From positions 15,099,054 through 15,163,053 of the forward strand of contig NC_133101.1 in the NCBI RefSeq assembly GCF_022965805.1: a stretch of 64,000 nt of DNA. The letters run 5' to 3'. Below are positions 46,651 to 58,472 of this stretch, piece by piece. Each line of letters opens with the position of its first letter. The stretch's first letter is position 1. Both the position numbers and the translations under genes were made by a program. The DNA is from Primulina eburnea (lineage: Eukaryota > Streptophyta > Magnoliopsida > Lamiales > Gesneriaceae). The notes below the pieces were generated by a model. The model had not been told where the DNA came from and ran no database searches. It saw only the letters and a program-made list of their open reading frames with translations.

Positions 46651-46681
<31 letters not shown>
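46651..46681. repeat. Poly-T run
   Basis: About 31 consecutive T residues. It could be the reverse-strand tail of a retroposon, but no body was recognised. Confidence 0.85.
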
Positions 46682-46682
<1 letters not shown>

Positions 46683-46773
46683 CTGGTTTTGATCTTTGCT
46701 CACATTTGCAGTGTCAAGATGAAACTCTCCATAAAAAAGGGCTATTTTTTAAAAAAATTATTAAATGTATATG

Positions 46774-46842
46774 ACTGAAACCTAATTTTAACAATAAAGA
46801 TTACTCATTTTCAAACCCCTTCGTATCCAAAATTTACCAGAC

Positions 46843-46915
<73 letters not shown>

Positions 46916-46991
46916 CTGAAACCTAATTTTAACAATAAAGATGACTCATTTTCGAACCCCTTTGTGTCCAAAATTTACCAGACTATTAACA
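46774..46991 (+). repeat. 77-bp direct repeats flanking a (TA)n microsatellite
   Basis: 46774-46850 and 46915-46991 both read ACTGAAACCTAATTTTAAC...CCAGACTATTAA with a few differences; a TA run fills the space between them. Confidence 0.9.
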
Positions 46992-48179
46992 TATCCTTTT
47001 CAATCTGTGAAACCACAATTATTCTTCTAAATTATTATTTTCAATGAGCCCGACTAATTGCCAATTAAGAGACGAAAACCATCTGCTCTATTTTATGCTA
47101 TAATTTTTCTATACATAAATTACGTAATAACAATATAAATTAAAATAGACATTAGGTGAAGATAGTATAAACGAAAATCGATCAACACCAGTTTCTCCAA
47201 TATGGGCCAATGATAGCTGAAATTTTTGCACAGTGGGATGGTTGTACCGAATCTATTTTTGGTGAAAATAATCATATACGATTTTAAAATAATAATAATT
47301 TTGCTCCATAGTATACTAAAAGTAAAATCATTATTTTTTTTCTGTTGTAATTAATTTTCCACCAACAAAATAAATATGGTCAAAATGTAAAAAAATAAAT
47401 CTGAGTTTGGCTCAAAATACTGTTCAAGACTAGAAACATAAAGTTAATTTGGTCTCGGATTTCCTTTGAATTATACAATAAATTCAAATTTCGATTCATT
47501 TAGGACCAACGTAGATAACAATTTTATTAAATAAACATTCATTATCTTAATTTCAAACATATAATTGAATTGCAAATAAGGATATAGAGATATCATTTTA
47601 TGGATAAAGATTTGTGAGCACGTCTCACAAGCGACATATTTTATTATGAAATGAATTACTTTTTCAGTTACAACTTTACCAAAAACTACGAATAGATCCG
47701 ACAAAAATTATTATATCCTCAGTTCAAAAGAAATGATCATAAATTTTAAATTAGTAAATTACACAGTGGCTTAAATATTGTGTTTCAACCTATTTTCACA
47801 TCATAAAAAATTATGTGAGAGATTTTTATGGTTCAATTTTGTAAGATAAATATCTGATTCGAATCAATCCATAAAAATATATCAAAATATTGCTTTTTAA
47901 AAAATGTATATGGATAGGGTGACCAGGAATCAATCAATAATGCTAAAAATTTCAATTATAAAAAAAAATATAAATAACATGATACTCAAGAAAATGAGTG
48001 GCCCGGCTTTCCAAATCACTCACCAAGAGTTCTTCCCTTTCAAGCTAATCGATACCCCTTTCTCCCTATATATATTATTGTATATTTCTGTATATCATTA
48101 TCCTCATCGTCTCTCTCTTTCTTCAACTTTTTACCTGTAAACCACATAACTTGAAATTTTCAGATATTTAAGGTAATAA
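46992..48179. other. AT-rich intergenic DNA upstream of CAD-like fragment
   Basis: No gene seen. Around 48061-48090 a CCCTATATATATTATTG stretch about 100 bp before the CAD-like ATG could be its old TATA region. Confidence 0.4.
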
Positions 48180-48488
48180 ATGGGCAGTGTAGAAATGGAG
48201 AAAAAGATAGTGGGATGGGCTGCAACTCCTCTGGCGTCCTCTCACCGTATACGTACACTCTGAGGTAATCTTTGGTTGTTTGGTTCCATTTTCCTCTTGT
48301 TTTTTGTTCTACTTCCATGTTTTCTTGGCAATTTTTTGTAGGTTTTTTGGGTAAAAAATGATTTGCATGTGCAGAAATACAGGTACTGAAGATGTTTATG
48401 TGAAGGTGATATGCTGCGGGATTTGTCAGTCGGATGTTCACCAGGTTAAAAATGATCTCGGCGTGTCCAATTACCCAATGGTTCAAGG
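48180..48488 (+). pseudogene. Cinnamyl alcohol dehydrogenase-like fragment, exons 1-2
   Basis: CAD reduces cinnamaldehydes with NADPH in monolignol synthesis. Exon 1 (48180-48264) starts MGSVEMEKKIVGWAA and then, in another frame, gives NSSGVLSPYTYTLR, the usual CAD text; about four bases seem to be missing after GWAA, so the frame is broken. It ends at a donor AG/GTAATC. Exon 2 (48375-48488) follows TGTGCAG and reads [20 protein letters not shown], then [18 protein letters not shown], with the zinc-binding Cys of CGIC kept, ending at GG/GTATAT. The following exons (GHE, cofactor-binding and C-terminal domains) were not found up to 52 kb. I call it a truncated, frameshifted pseudogene; a distant third exon cannot be fully excluded. 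Confidence 0.8.
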
Positions 48489-50870
48489 GTATATATATTT
48501 CATCCTCCTCGTTTATATTCATTCACAGGAAAATTTCAATATCGATTGTGTATATGGTCGAAGTTTGGTATTTTATTTTCACATATTAAGCGCAATGATA
48601 GGCATCATATCATCATCTTAACCAAACCAATTACTTTTGTGAGAAAGCACCACATCTTACGATTCTCCATATTTTTGTTTCCATGAACACAAAGGGACAT
48701 TTTTTGATCAACTGCATGTAAATGGTTTTTCAGAAAAATATACATATGTGTGGAGTATGTAATATTCTCATGTGCATAGGTTGAGGATTGATCGTGATTT
48801 GGGCTAAAGAAAAACAATCATTCTTGTTTTATTGTCATTTTCTTGCTTGTGTAAACTCCAGTGCATGGCTCATAGCCATTAATTTTTGGAGTTTGATTGT
48901 AGACATAATCCAATGGATTTTGTCAGTATTTGAATTCTCTTGATGTGATTTTATTTGTTCTATTATTAACCATGTCGAACTCTCTTATAAGCATACAAAT
49001 ACTAGAGTCTCCCCTCTCTACTCCCTTTCTCGATACAAGGGAGTCATTAAAGATTTTCAGCCACCTGGTCGAACTCCATGTTACATCAATGCTTCTCTTG
49101 TTCAATGAACATGCATATGACCGTGAATTGGCAGGCAATAAGTAACTCTAATATCATATTTGTGTATTGCATTTCACCTGGGTCAAACTCCCCTTCCCAA
49201 ACAGCTATTTGCATGCATTGCACTTTAGTTAGACCTCATTCCGATCCCGCATACACATGCATTAGACTTGCTTTATTTATTTTGTCCAGAGAATTACTGT
49301 AGAGGGTTGTTGGATTGAGATTCGATGATGGAGATGTGATTTCAGTGGTGTTAGAATTAAAACCATGTATTTGCCTAAACTCTTTTCGTTTCATAAATCC
49401 ATAAAGCTAACTTTATCTCTTTTCTTTTCTTCAACTCAATGCGTGTTTACTTTCATCAATTCAACTCCGTGGTCCATAAAATTTTTATGTATGCATATGT
49501 CAGCTTCTTTGGGTTGCATGTAAGCCCAACACATGCTTCATTGCTGCACAAACAAATTAAACTCTAGTAACAAAAATGGTCATCCGGCCTACTTTACACA
49601 AAATTTTGCTTGATTAATTATCTATGTAATAACAAGAACATCATGTACAAACATGATTTACCAGTTGTCTTCCATTTTCATCATGCACTCACACTTTAAT
49701 GATTCCTATCGCCAAGGCATTCTTCATTATCTGTGGGAGTATTGAGATTGGGCAATTAATATCAACTGCCTTCGAACTCCATGCACCTTCTTTTACCTTC
49801 TTAATTTGATTATTCCCTTGATTCGTACTCACAAATCTTCTCATCATCTGCCTCACCACTGCTTTCACATACGCCAGAATACCATCGGCCAGAGGCTTTG
49901 GTGCTTCTTCTATTTCTCTTGCTATTTTTTCCTCTTGCATTGGTTTAAGGCTTCTGCATTCCCTTGAATATATGTTCCATGGCCATGATATTGGCCTTTA
50001 ATTTGTTCAATTATGTCTTGAAAGGAAATTTTATGTGCATTTCTTCCATTATATCTTCTTCAAAGTTTTGATAGAACTTTCACTCCCCTCATAATTTTCT
50101 CACATCTCCGGTCACTCCGAGTGTGCCAAAGATTATTTGCACAATATTTCTAGTTGCGGGCACCAGGTGCTAGAAGCACTAATTTGTGTGAAAAATAATA
50201 AAAATAAAACTTTACTATTCAAACCACGTGGATCCAATATTCGATCGTCAATTATAATTTTTTAAACTATTATGCATCATACTTATAAAATAAATTGATT
50301 GAAACAACACTGAAAATTGAAGAAAACAAACTCCCAACATGATTTTGTTTTTACAATAATCTATAAGAATTTAGAAGACATAAAATTATAATATAAATGG
50401 TTGAATCTGGAAAGAAAAGAAGTCAAAATACTTGGAATTAATTAGACTAAAAAGATAAATTATTTGAAGATGAAAACTAGATACTTTGTAGAGAATTTGC
50501 ACAAATTATGTTATTGAGTTGAGTTGTCGAAGCATTTCTTTTCTTCATATTCTTAGACGGTTCTCCCACTCTCTTATTACTCCATCATTTTGCCTATATT
50601 TCTGCACCATCTCTTCCAATTTGCACGCCATTGATTTATTCAAACTAATTTTGAATTGACGAGCTTGTCTGATCTTCTAGTTTTTTCATTCTATTTGGAC
50701 TTAGGCTCAATCATTGGGCCACGTTTAATTGTGCATGCTTTGGTGCGAACAGTATGGCACTCTAAACCGAAAGGAGATTACACTGTGGCTCTTACAATAG
50801 CACAATGAACTGCCGAACATCATCGTTTGTTATCTCCACAAATGGCTCTTACAATATCACAACCAAATCA
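48489..50870. other. Downstream of CAD-like exons; no CAD exon recognised
   Basis: AT-rich. The only notable frame is the 83-codon minus ORF at 49689-49940. No downstream exon of the CAD-like gene was recognised on either strand. Confidence 0.45.
49689..49940 (-). other. Unrecognised 83-codon ORF
   Basis: Starts MQEEKIAREIEEAPKPLADG, ends ALAIGIIKV, with a balanced composition unlike the low-complexity frames around it. I recognise no family. It may be a remnant exon or a chance frame. Confidence 0.25.
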
Positions 50871-50879
50871 AATTCCTAG

Positions 50880-51005
50880 AGGATAGCCACCATCTACGGG
50901 GCTGATTAAGGTCAATATAGATGTCACAGTTCTTGCATCAATGGAGTTCTTTGGGGCGAGGTTCGTTGGACGAGAAAGTGATGGAATTCCAAAGATTCTT
51001 GTAAT
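50880..51005 (+). pseudogene. Possible LINE-type RNase H fragment
   Basis: One frame reads PPSTGLIKVNIDVTVLASMEFF then GRESDGIPKILV, resembling the start of the RNase H domain at the end of plant non-LTR elements (W..P..G.KVNVDAA). Short and unsupported by other parts. Confidence 0.35.
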
Positions 51006-51019
51006 GCTAGAGCATTACG

Positions 51020-51870
51020 TACTATTCTACACAATAGAACATTCTGTGTTTTAAATAAAATGTTTGCAAAATCTCTAATACATTTTAATAGATTTGCTGT
51101 GAGAATTCAGAATATCAACTTTCTTTACGCACAAGATATATGGATTTTGATGGTAAATTCGAATCCACCCAAAAGAGAATTTAAATCAAGGAAACAATTT
51201 GAGAGAATTAAATTTCCTCAAATTATAGTAAACATTTATGTTTTTCTTTTTTCTTTTTTTCTTTTTGGAAAAAAGTGAAAAAAAAATGTTACAAACGAGA
51301 TTTTAGTGAACATAATTGTCGGATTTATTGAAGCATAGTGATTAGTGAGCGTATTTATAATATATTTTTCTTTCATTCGGTTATTAACTGAATCAAATTT
51401 TAAACAGCTGAATTAAAACGCTTTTTTTCCTCGTACAAAGTTAAACATATTTGATCAACCCAAAAAAACTTATGAGATATAAAAAAGATATCTACCCAAT
51501 CCGATCTATTTAAAAATAATTAAAAATATAATTTTTCATTAAAAATAGGATCAAATATATCGTCTATTATCTCAAGGAGTACCTAACATTTTTTTAGGTT
51601 CCATGTCTTAAAAAATAATTTGATTAGAATGCCAACAATTTAACTCGACACAAAATAGATGTAATTACAGTGGCCCATATAAAAAATAAATTTAAGTCTA
51701 TGGAAACCTAATATAAATACCAAAATTCCAAATTAACCGTATCAAATTTTGAATTAATAAATCAATCTGATTAATTATTTCCATCCATCCGAAATTTGTA
51801 TACAGCTTAGCCAAAACTCAGAATTGCAAATTAACTCAAAATTTTACTGTGAAAATAACTCTATCAATCA
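51020..51870 (+). repeat. Segmental duplication, copy 1
   Basis: Starts near TACACAATAGAACATTCTGTG, includes TGGATTTTGATGGTAAATTCGAATCCACC (over two lines) and ends near ACTCAAAATTTTACTGTGAAAA. The same series of blocks is found at 52661-52909 and, across the hAT insertion, at 60835-61110. Confidence 0.88.
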
Positions 51871-52660
51871 ACCCTTCTTCTCTTTATGGCCTCTCTCTTT
51901 TGCCTCCGGGCCTCTTCCATTTTTGACTAAGGACCGAACGAAGTCCCCTTCCTAGAGCGCCCTCTTAGAACCATGTGGAATCATATATACGCCTTATATC
52001 TAGTTTCTTACATACGACGCCAATGATATCCACCAGGTAAATCAGGTTGAGCTTAGTGGGCAATTATACCGGGTCGAATGGCTTTCTTCTCGGGCACACC
52101 GGAGATCAAGTGGAGAGTACCCGGAAAATGGAATTTGCACACTTAAAATATTAAAGAACGTTAGTGGAGCGTCGAAAGGTTTTCCGGCGTGACCACTACA
52201 ACGTTCAAATTAGTCAAGTGTTTTACGGAAAAAAAGTGTGTAGAGAGTATGCTTTCTAGCGAAAAAATATCTGAAAGAATTAGTGTCTATTAAACCTAGT
52301 ATTTGTAAAGGATAAGTTTGCTCATGTCCTGCTCCCTGACATTGCCATATCAGACAATCTATACCAATCCTGATCTAGTCACATCGTCGCTGCATGCACT
52401 GAAAGACATGCAAATGATATCAAAAATCATGGCACCCCATACTTATGAAACCGAGAGTGACACATGTACCAAGGTGCTCGGGTAGATGATCATGATGTGA
52501 AGCCCCGTCCTCTGAGTTTATCACTCTGGTCAGGCTTACACTATCCGGGCTCACCTGTACTCGTGGTGATCTGGTCTGTCTCCCTGGTTGGTGCTTCTTT
52601 AGCTGCCCAATTTTACCATAGCCTGAGTTCTAAGATGACACGGTCACTGCGGGGAGTATC
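51871..52660. other. Spacer between duplication copies
   Basis: About 790 bp, less AT-rich than its surroundings. The right half (52460-52640) has TCTGGTCAGGCTTACACTATCCGGG-like text suggesting LTR debris. No gene recognised. Confidence 0.35.
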
Positions 52661-52909
52661 ACTACACAATAGAACATTCTGTGTTTTAATAAAATGTTTG
52701 CAAAAATCACAAATATAATTTAATAGATTTAGTGTGAGAATTTAGAAGTATCAACTTTCTTTTCGTATAATATATATGGATTTTGATGATAAATTTGAAT
52801 CCACCAAAAAGAGAATTTAAATCAAGTAAACAATTTGAGCAAATTAGATTTGTTCAAATTATAGTAAAAAGTTAAATCATATTTTTAATCATATTTTAGT
52901 GAACATAAG
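52661..52909 (+). repeat. Segmental duplication, copy 2, left part
   Basis: Matches 51020-51260 (CACAATAGAACATTCTGTG, TATGGATTTTGATG). Ends in the left hAT TSD AACATAAG (52902-52909). Confidence 0.88.
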
Positions 52910-53819
52910 TAGGGATGGGCACGGGTCGGGTTTCGGGTAGTTCGGATTGGGTACCCGATTTGTTCGGGCAGCATTTTCATTACCCGAACCCGATCCGATT
53001 CTGGAACTACTCGCCTTTTCGGGTACCCGATACGGTCGGGTTCGGGTTCGGTTTTTTTTTTGTTGACAAAAATAACATTTTCTACCAAATAATATATGAC
53101 GAAAAAAAGCTTATCAAAATAATATTTCTAAAAAAGTTAAATACAAAAAATATTTATTTCAAAACTTAGAATGAGTATTATAATTAAAAAAAATTAAATC
53201 GAATATAAACTATTTATATGCATATATAAGAAATTAAAAAGTCTATTCTTGAAATCCAACTTAGATCTTTAACAAAAAAATCAGAATAAAATTCTTGTTT
53301 GACTTTCAAAATATCATCTGAATGTTTCATCACCTACATAAATATGTAAATTTATTAACAAAAAAATGAACATCACACTACAACAAAAACGCCAAACGAC
53401 AACGGATAAAATCCGTTGTCGTAGGCCATTTTCGACTGTTGTAACTGAGGGTGTTGTTGAAAGTATCTTCAACGACAACGGTTTTAAACCGTTGTCTTTT
53501 CTACCAACGACAACGGTTTTGCAACGGTGTTAAACCGTTGTATTTTCTATCAACGACAACGATTTTGCTATTAAAATTTGCGACGGCAATGAAAACCGTC
53601 GCAAATAAAACCGTTGTCGTAGCAGCATTTTGCGACGGTTTTAAAAAACCGTCGCTAATATTTGTTGCGACGGTTGTAAAACCCGTCGCTAAATGTAGCG
53701 ACAGTATTTATTTGGAAATACTGTCGCTATTTTGCGACGATTTTTAAGTCCGTCGCTAATATTTTACGTAAAATAAAAAAAAAATTAACAATTTTATAAA
53801 TTTGTATTGTGAATTGGTA

Positions 53820-54010
53820 CAATCTTGTAAGAGATAAAAACTTTAAGTGTCGTGAGTAATAAAATCGTGTAAAAGATAAAATTTTAATTGTTTTGAAATG
53901 ATAAAAAAATCGTGTAAGAGATAAAAATTTTAAGTGTTGTGAAGTGATAAAATTGTGTAAGTGATAAAAATTTTAAGTGTTATGAAGTTGTAAAATCGTG
54001 TAAATGAGAA
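53820..54010 (+). repeat. AT-rich tandem repeat inside CACTA element, about 45-bp unit
   Basis: About four units of ATCGTGTAAGAGATAAAAAT, TTTAAGTGTTGTGAAGTGATAAA. Confidence 0.8.
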
Positions 54011-54544
54011 AAAATTTAAGTTTGGTGAAGTGAAGTGGAAGAAAATGGAGTGAATTTGTATGTATTTATAGAGAGTGGTGGAAGAAAATGGGGGGAGAAA
54101 TAGGCGGGATTGAATTTTTTAAATCTGCGACGGGTTTTGTCTTAATCGTCGCTAAATTTAGCGATAGACGTTTTGCATACCGTCGCTATAATCAATATAG
54201 CGACGGGTTTACATGAAGCTGTCGCAAAACATAGCAACGGTTTTTGTTTAAACCGTCGCAAATATGAATGTAGCAATGGTATGTATATAACCGTCGCTAC
54301 AAATGGAGGGAAAACAAGGCCGGATCGAATTTTTGAAATTCGCGACGGGATTTGGCTAAACCGTCGCTAAAATGAGTTTAGCGACGGTATATATGAAACC
54401 GTCGCTAATTTACGTTGTGTTTTGTCCTAAAACCGTCGCTAATTAACGTTGTGTTTTCTTAAACCGTTGTCGATTGTCTAAAAATACACGCTACAAATTA
54501 TTTTAAAAAATTCTACGACAACGGTTTTTTAAAAACCGTTGTCG

Positions 54545-54860
54545 TAGCTCGAAATAAACCGCTAATAGACAACGGTTTGAAAAAACCGTTGTCATTGTCC
54601 AAAAAAACACAATAATAGACAACGGTTTTAAAAACCGTTGTCGTAGGCCAAAGAAGAAACGCTAATAGACAACGGTTTTTAAAAACCGTTGTCGTAGCAA
54701 AAAAAAAACCGCTAATAGACAACGGTTTTTAAAAACCGTTGTCGTAGGCCTAAAAAGACACGCTAATAGACAACGGTTTTTAAAAACCGTTGTCGTAGCC
54801 CAAAAAAAACACGCTAATAGACAACGGTTCTATGAACCGTTGTTATTGACCCTAAAACCG
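54545..54860 (+). repeat. 50-bp array of GACAACGGTTTT palindromes
   Basis: Six units with GCTAATAGACAACGG anchors near 54561, 54611 (AATAATAG variant), 54661, 54711, 54762 and 54813, each followed by the inverted half AACCGTTGTC. Confidence 0.9.
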
Positions 54861-55295
54861 TTGTCTTTGACCCCCCAAAGACAACAGTTGTTTAAAACCG
54901 TTGTCTTTGATCCCAAAAAGACAACGGTTTTGGCTAAAACCGTTGTTAAAAACTCTACGACAACGGTTTTGCACAAAAACCGTTGTCGTATGTGTGTTGT
55001 TGTATGTGGTTTTTCTTGTAGTGTCATAAAAAAATTAAAGTATACCAATAATTCATGTTTTTCATCAATGCAGAAAACAAAATCCATAATATAAATAATA
55101 ATAAGATTCACATGCATAAACTTCCAACCTTGAATTGATTACATTTTTTTTTCACGTGTATCCTTGAATTAGTTATGATAACCAAACATCAAAAATAGAT
55201 GTATCAACACCCAATTTTGTCAACTCTACAAAATAAACAAAGAAAATAAAATGTTAGTACTTCGAAATGTTGAGATAGATCTAAAGTAAATAAAA

Positions 55296-55844
55296 TTAAA
55301 TTAAAATACATTTGTCAATCATTTCAACATCACACAAATCTTCTTCCATATTAATTGGTTTTGAATCACATCGAAACCAGTCTTGAGCACAAATGAGATA
55401 TTGAACTATCTTGGGCGATGAAGAATCCAAAAAGTACATGCCCTCCGGTGCTAAATGCAGCTTCTGAAGCAACAGTAAAAATTGGAACTGCCAATATATC
55501 TCGAGCCATTCGAGAAAGAATGGAAAACCTGGGACTATTATCTTTCCAACATTGCAATATATTAAAGTTCTTTCTCTCCTCAACATCTTCAGCCAAATAT
55601 TTCTCCAACTCAGACTTTACGACTTCACCTTTTCCTTTACTCTTATACATTTTGAACTCTTGCTTCAACGACAATCTAATAGCCATTTCAGACTCATCGT
55701 CCGCCTCACACAAGCATTTGTTAGACATATCTTGCGAGCCAAGGGTGGAGCTATTTGATGAAGAGCATAAACTTTTATAAGTGTCAGGAAGTTTATTGGA
55801 ATGCTTTAGTTTATAATCATCAAACAACTCGTAAAGGCCAAGTC
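55296..55844 (-). pseudogene. hAT transposase, C-terminal part
   Basis: Carries the hAT dimerisation region: EKYLAEDVEERKNFNILQCW, ARDILAVPIFTVASEAAFST, GGHVL, then after a frameshift SSPKIVQYLICAQDWFR. These match the C-terminal hATC domain of Ac/RICESLEEPER-type transposases. The coding sequence is interrupted at 55844 by a solo LTR; the upstream part continues at 58473. The frameshift near the end and the insertion make it non-functional. Confidence 0.88.
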
Positions 55845-58467
55845 TGTCACGCCCTGAGACTCGGGATTGACACCGGCGTTGTTTAACAATCATACAATCA
55901 AAACAACAAGCCTTTTGTAGTACAGTGTAAACCGAAACCAGTTTATAAATCATAATTCAAACGGAATAAACATTGTCTTTACAAAACCAAAAATTTCAAA
56001 AAAAAACGACAGAGTTTAAATACGGAAACATAAAACTGAATAATATAAACTTAAACTCAATCTAATCCTCGAACATTCACCATCCTCATAATTGTTCAGA
56101 CTCTTTCTCTTCGATTTCTTCTTCAAGCTTATCTAGGAAGGGTTGGTTGTAAGGGGGGTGAGTGTTTGGGAATACTCAGCAAGTAAGGGAATATCGAGCA
56201 CAATAAAAAAACATGCATAAATTTCGAAACACATGACTCGTAGACATACTTCATTAACATGCATAACATTTACCAGTCACTGTGATTTATCTAACACTAC
56301 AAGAAAAATGGTTTTCCGCAGCACGTCATCAACGGCGTGCATTAAAAGCACGCTGCGAATACCACTTTCCGCTACATGCACGCCGCATAAATTCACTTTC
56401 CGCGGCGTGCATTAAATGCACGCCGCGGAAAGTGATTTTTCGCGGCGTGTATTAAATGCACGCCGCGGAACGTGAATTTCTGCGGCGTGCATTTATGCGT
56501 GCTGTTAAAAAATCATATAGACGACAGCGTTCAGGTTTATGTGTGCTGTTAATAATAATAAAAAATTTTAAAAATCGTGTCTAAATAGTAACGGCGTACA
56601 TTAAGCGCACGCCGTAATAATTAGCGACGGTTTTGTGATAACTGTCGCTCATTAGCAACGGTTAAGGCAAACCCGTCGGTATTTTAAAATCAGCGACGGG
56701 TTTATTTTCGTCGCTATTAGCGACGGTTTAAAAACATTCCGTCGCTATTGGCGACAATGGTTAAAAACTGTCGCAAATTGCAACGGTATGTTAAATGCCG
56801 TCGCACTTAGCGACGGTGTAAACATAAACCGTCGCAAATAGGGACAAATAATCTGACAGTCGTCGTACAATGTCTATAAATATCCCCACTTCCGCTCCAT
56901 TTTCCCCACACGACAACACTTAAATTTTTCGAACATTCTCGTTAAAATTTAGAGTTTGTTTTTTCGTTTCATTCTTTGTTAATTTTTAAGTGTTATTTTT
57001 TTTTTATAAGAATTTTTAAGTGTTATTTTTTTTTTATAATTAGTTTTTTCAGGTTCTTTTTTTTTACAAATTTATTACAATTTTATAAAAGTAATTTTTT
57101 TTATTTTATTTAAAAACTTAGCGACGGATTTTATATACCGTCGCCGATCCAGAATTAGCGACGGCTATAAAGCCGTCGCCGATTTATAATTAGCGACGGC
57201 TATAAAACCGTCGCTGATTTAAAATGCGCGACGGTTTTATAACGTCGCTAATGTTATATGTTTCCACGGCAGACGATGCACGCTGCAAATAATGGTATTA
57301 ATGGCGTACACATGCACGCCGCGGATAATAGCATTAACAGCATGCACATGGGCGCCGCGGATACTCTTTAACTTTCAACGGCTTTCAACTTTGCAGCGTG
57401 CAAATGTGCGCCGCGAATATCTTTCCGCTATTCGCGGCTCACATTGCACGCTGCGGAAACACACTTTTCTTGTAGTGTAACTTTCTATGGTTTACTGACG
57501 TCAGTGCCTAGTTTTTACTCCTCTAAGGGGCGAGGCCGTATAGCGGTTATATACCCCACCGCGTAAGGGTACGTCATGGTTGGGATTCCCACCCATATAC
57601 AGTTGAGTCCTCACAGTGCTTAAAACAGTATGACAATTCGACACAAAAAAAGGAGTAAAAAAAATATGTACTCGACCGTATTTTCAAAAACACACGAAGG
57701 ATGCATAATCGAAATTAATTCTTTAAAACAGCCCACTTACAGTATTTGAATGCTAAGAAAACGTGGATGCTTGGCTTCGGGAATTGGGTCGCTTCTCGTT
57801 CTTGCTCGGACAGCGCTTCGGCTTAGATTTTTGGCCTAACATCGGGACGATTTTTGGGCAATATTTCGGCTAGAGAGGCTGCTGGAATTTTAGAAATTCA
57901 GCAAGGGATTTTCGAAAATTTGGGGTAGGGAATACTAGGGGTTGATGGATTATTTATAGGAGAGGATGGTGGGTCTAAACTTGGTACTCAAATCATTCCA
58001 AAATTTGCTCCAAATACTCAATATTTGACTCCAATATCCTTGCCAATTTTCGAAAATTCATCAACCTAAGTTGTAAGATTTCTTGATCTCATGGCCCTTG
58101 ATTTGGCTTGAAAAAATGGTGGCTGGATCCAACGGTTTTGGTGCAAAGTTTTGATGATTTCCTTCCAATTAACCAAACATCTAACCATCACAAAAATCTT
58201 GGCATTTATTCTAGGAGAATTTCGAAATTGCTTGAAAAATTTATGCCTTAATTCCTTTAAACTTGTATGGTATTCCAATCTCACAAATTATCTTCCCAAA
58301 TTTCAAAAATAATCATGCCTTGGTGTAGATATTATTATCTTGATACCAAAGATTTCCCAATAATTATTTTCCCATAAGCATATCTCATTTAATACAATAA
58401 AAAAAATCTTATGCTAAATTTCCTTACAAATATTAATTACATTAGTGCAAGATTTTCGGTTCTCACA
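55845..58467 (-). mobile_element. Solo LTR (Ty3/gypsy) inserted in hAT transposase
   Basis: On the minus strand it runs TGTGAGAACCG...CAGGGCGTGACA with TSD AAGTC (55840-55844 and 58468-58472). Without the nested CACTA element it is about 1437 bp. It shares with the LTRs of A and C the terminal CGCCGGTGTC...GCGTGACA, the GGCCTCGCCCCTTAGAGGAG block (57518-57536), and the GTAAGTGGGCT donor-like site (57740-57735). TATA-like CTATAAATAA at 57950-57959. No internal region, so it arose by LTR-LTR recombination. Confidence 0.93.
56295..57477. mobile_element. Second non-autonomous CACTA transposon, 1183 bp
   Basis: Begins CACTACAAGAAAAATGG and ends CTTTTCTTGTAGTG, TSD TAA (56292-56294 and 57478-57480). 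No transposase. Subterminal repeats are CGCGGCGTGCATTAAATGCA-type palindromes rather than the ACAACGG type; the middle holds GCGACGG repeats. Nested in the solo LTR. Confidence 0.95.
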
Positions 58468-58472
58468 AAGTC

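Larger units (their letters stand above)
53376..55023. mobile_element. Non-autonomous CACTA (EnSpm) transposon, 1648 bp
   Basis: TIRs CACTACAACAAAAAC (53376-53390) and reversed CACTACAAGAAAAAC (55009-55023), one mismatch in 15. TSD TCA at 53373-53375 and 55024-55026. No transposase. Subterminal regions are filled with palindromes built on GACAACGG/CCGTTGTC and GCGACGG/CCGTCGC, as expected for TNPA-type binding sites. Inserted near the left end of the hAT element. Confidence 0.95.

Noticed and set aside
53451..55117. Open frames of 69-98 codons within the CACTA element
   Set aside because: They translate the subterminal repeats (TTVV/NRCL patterns) and are not transposase.
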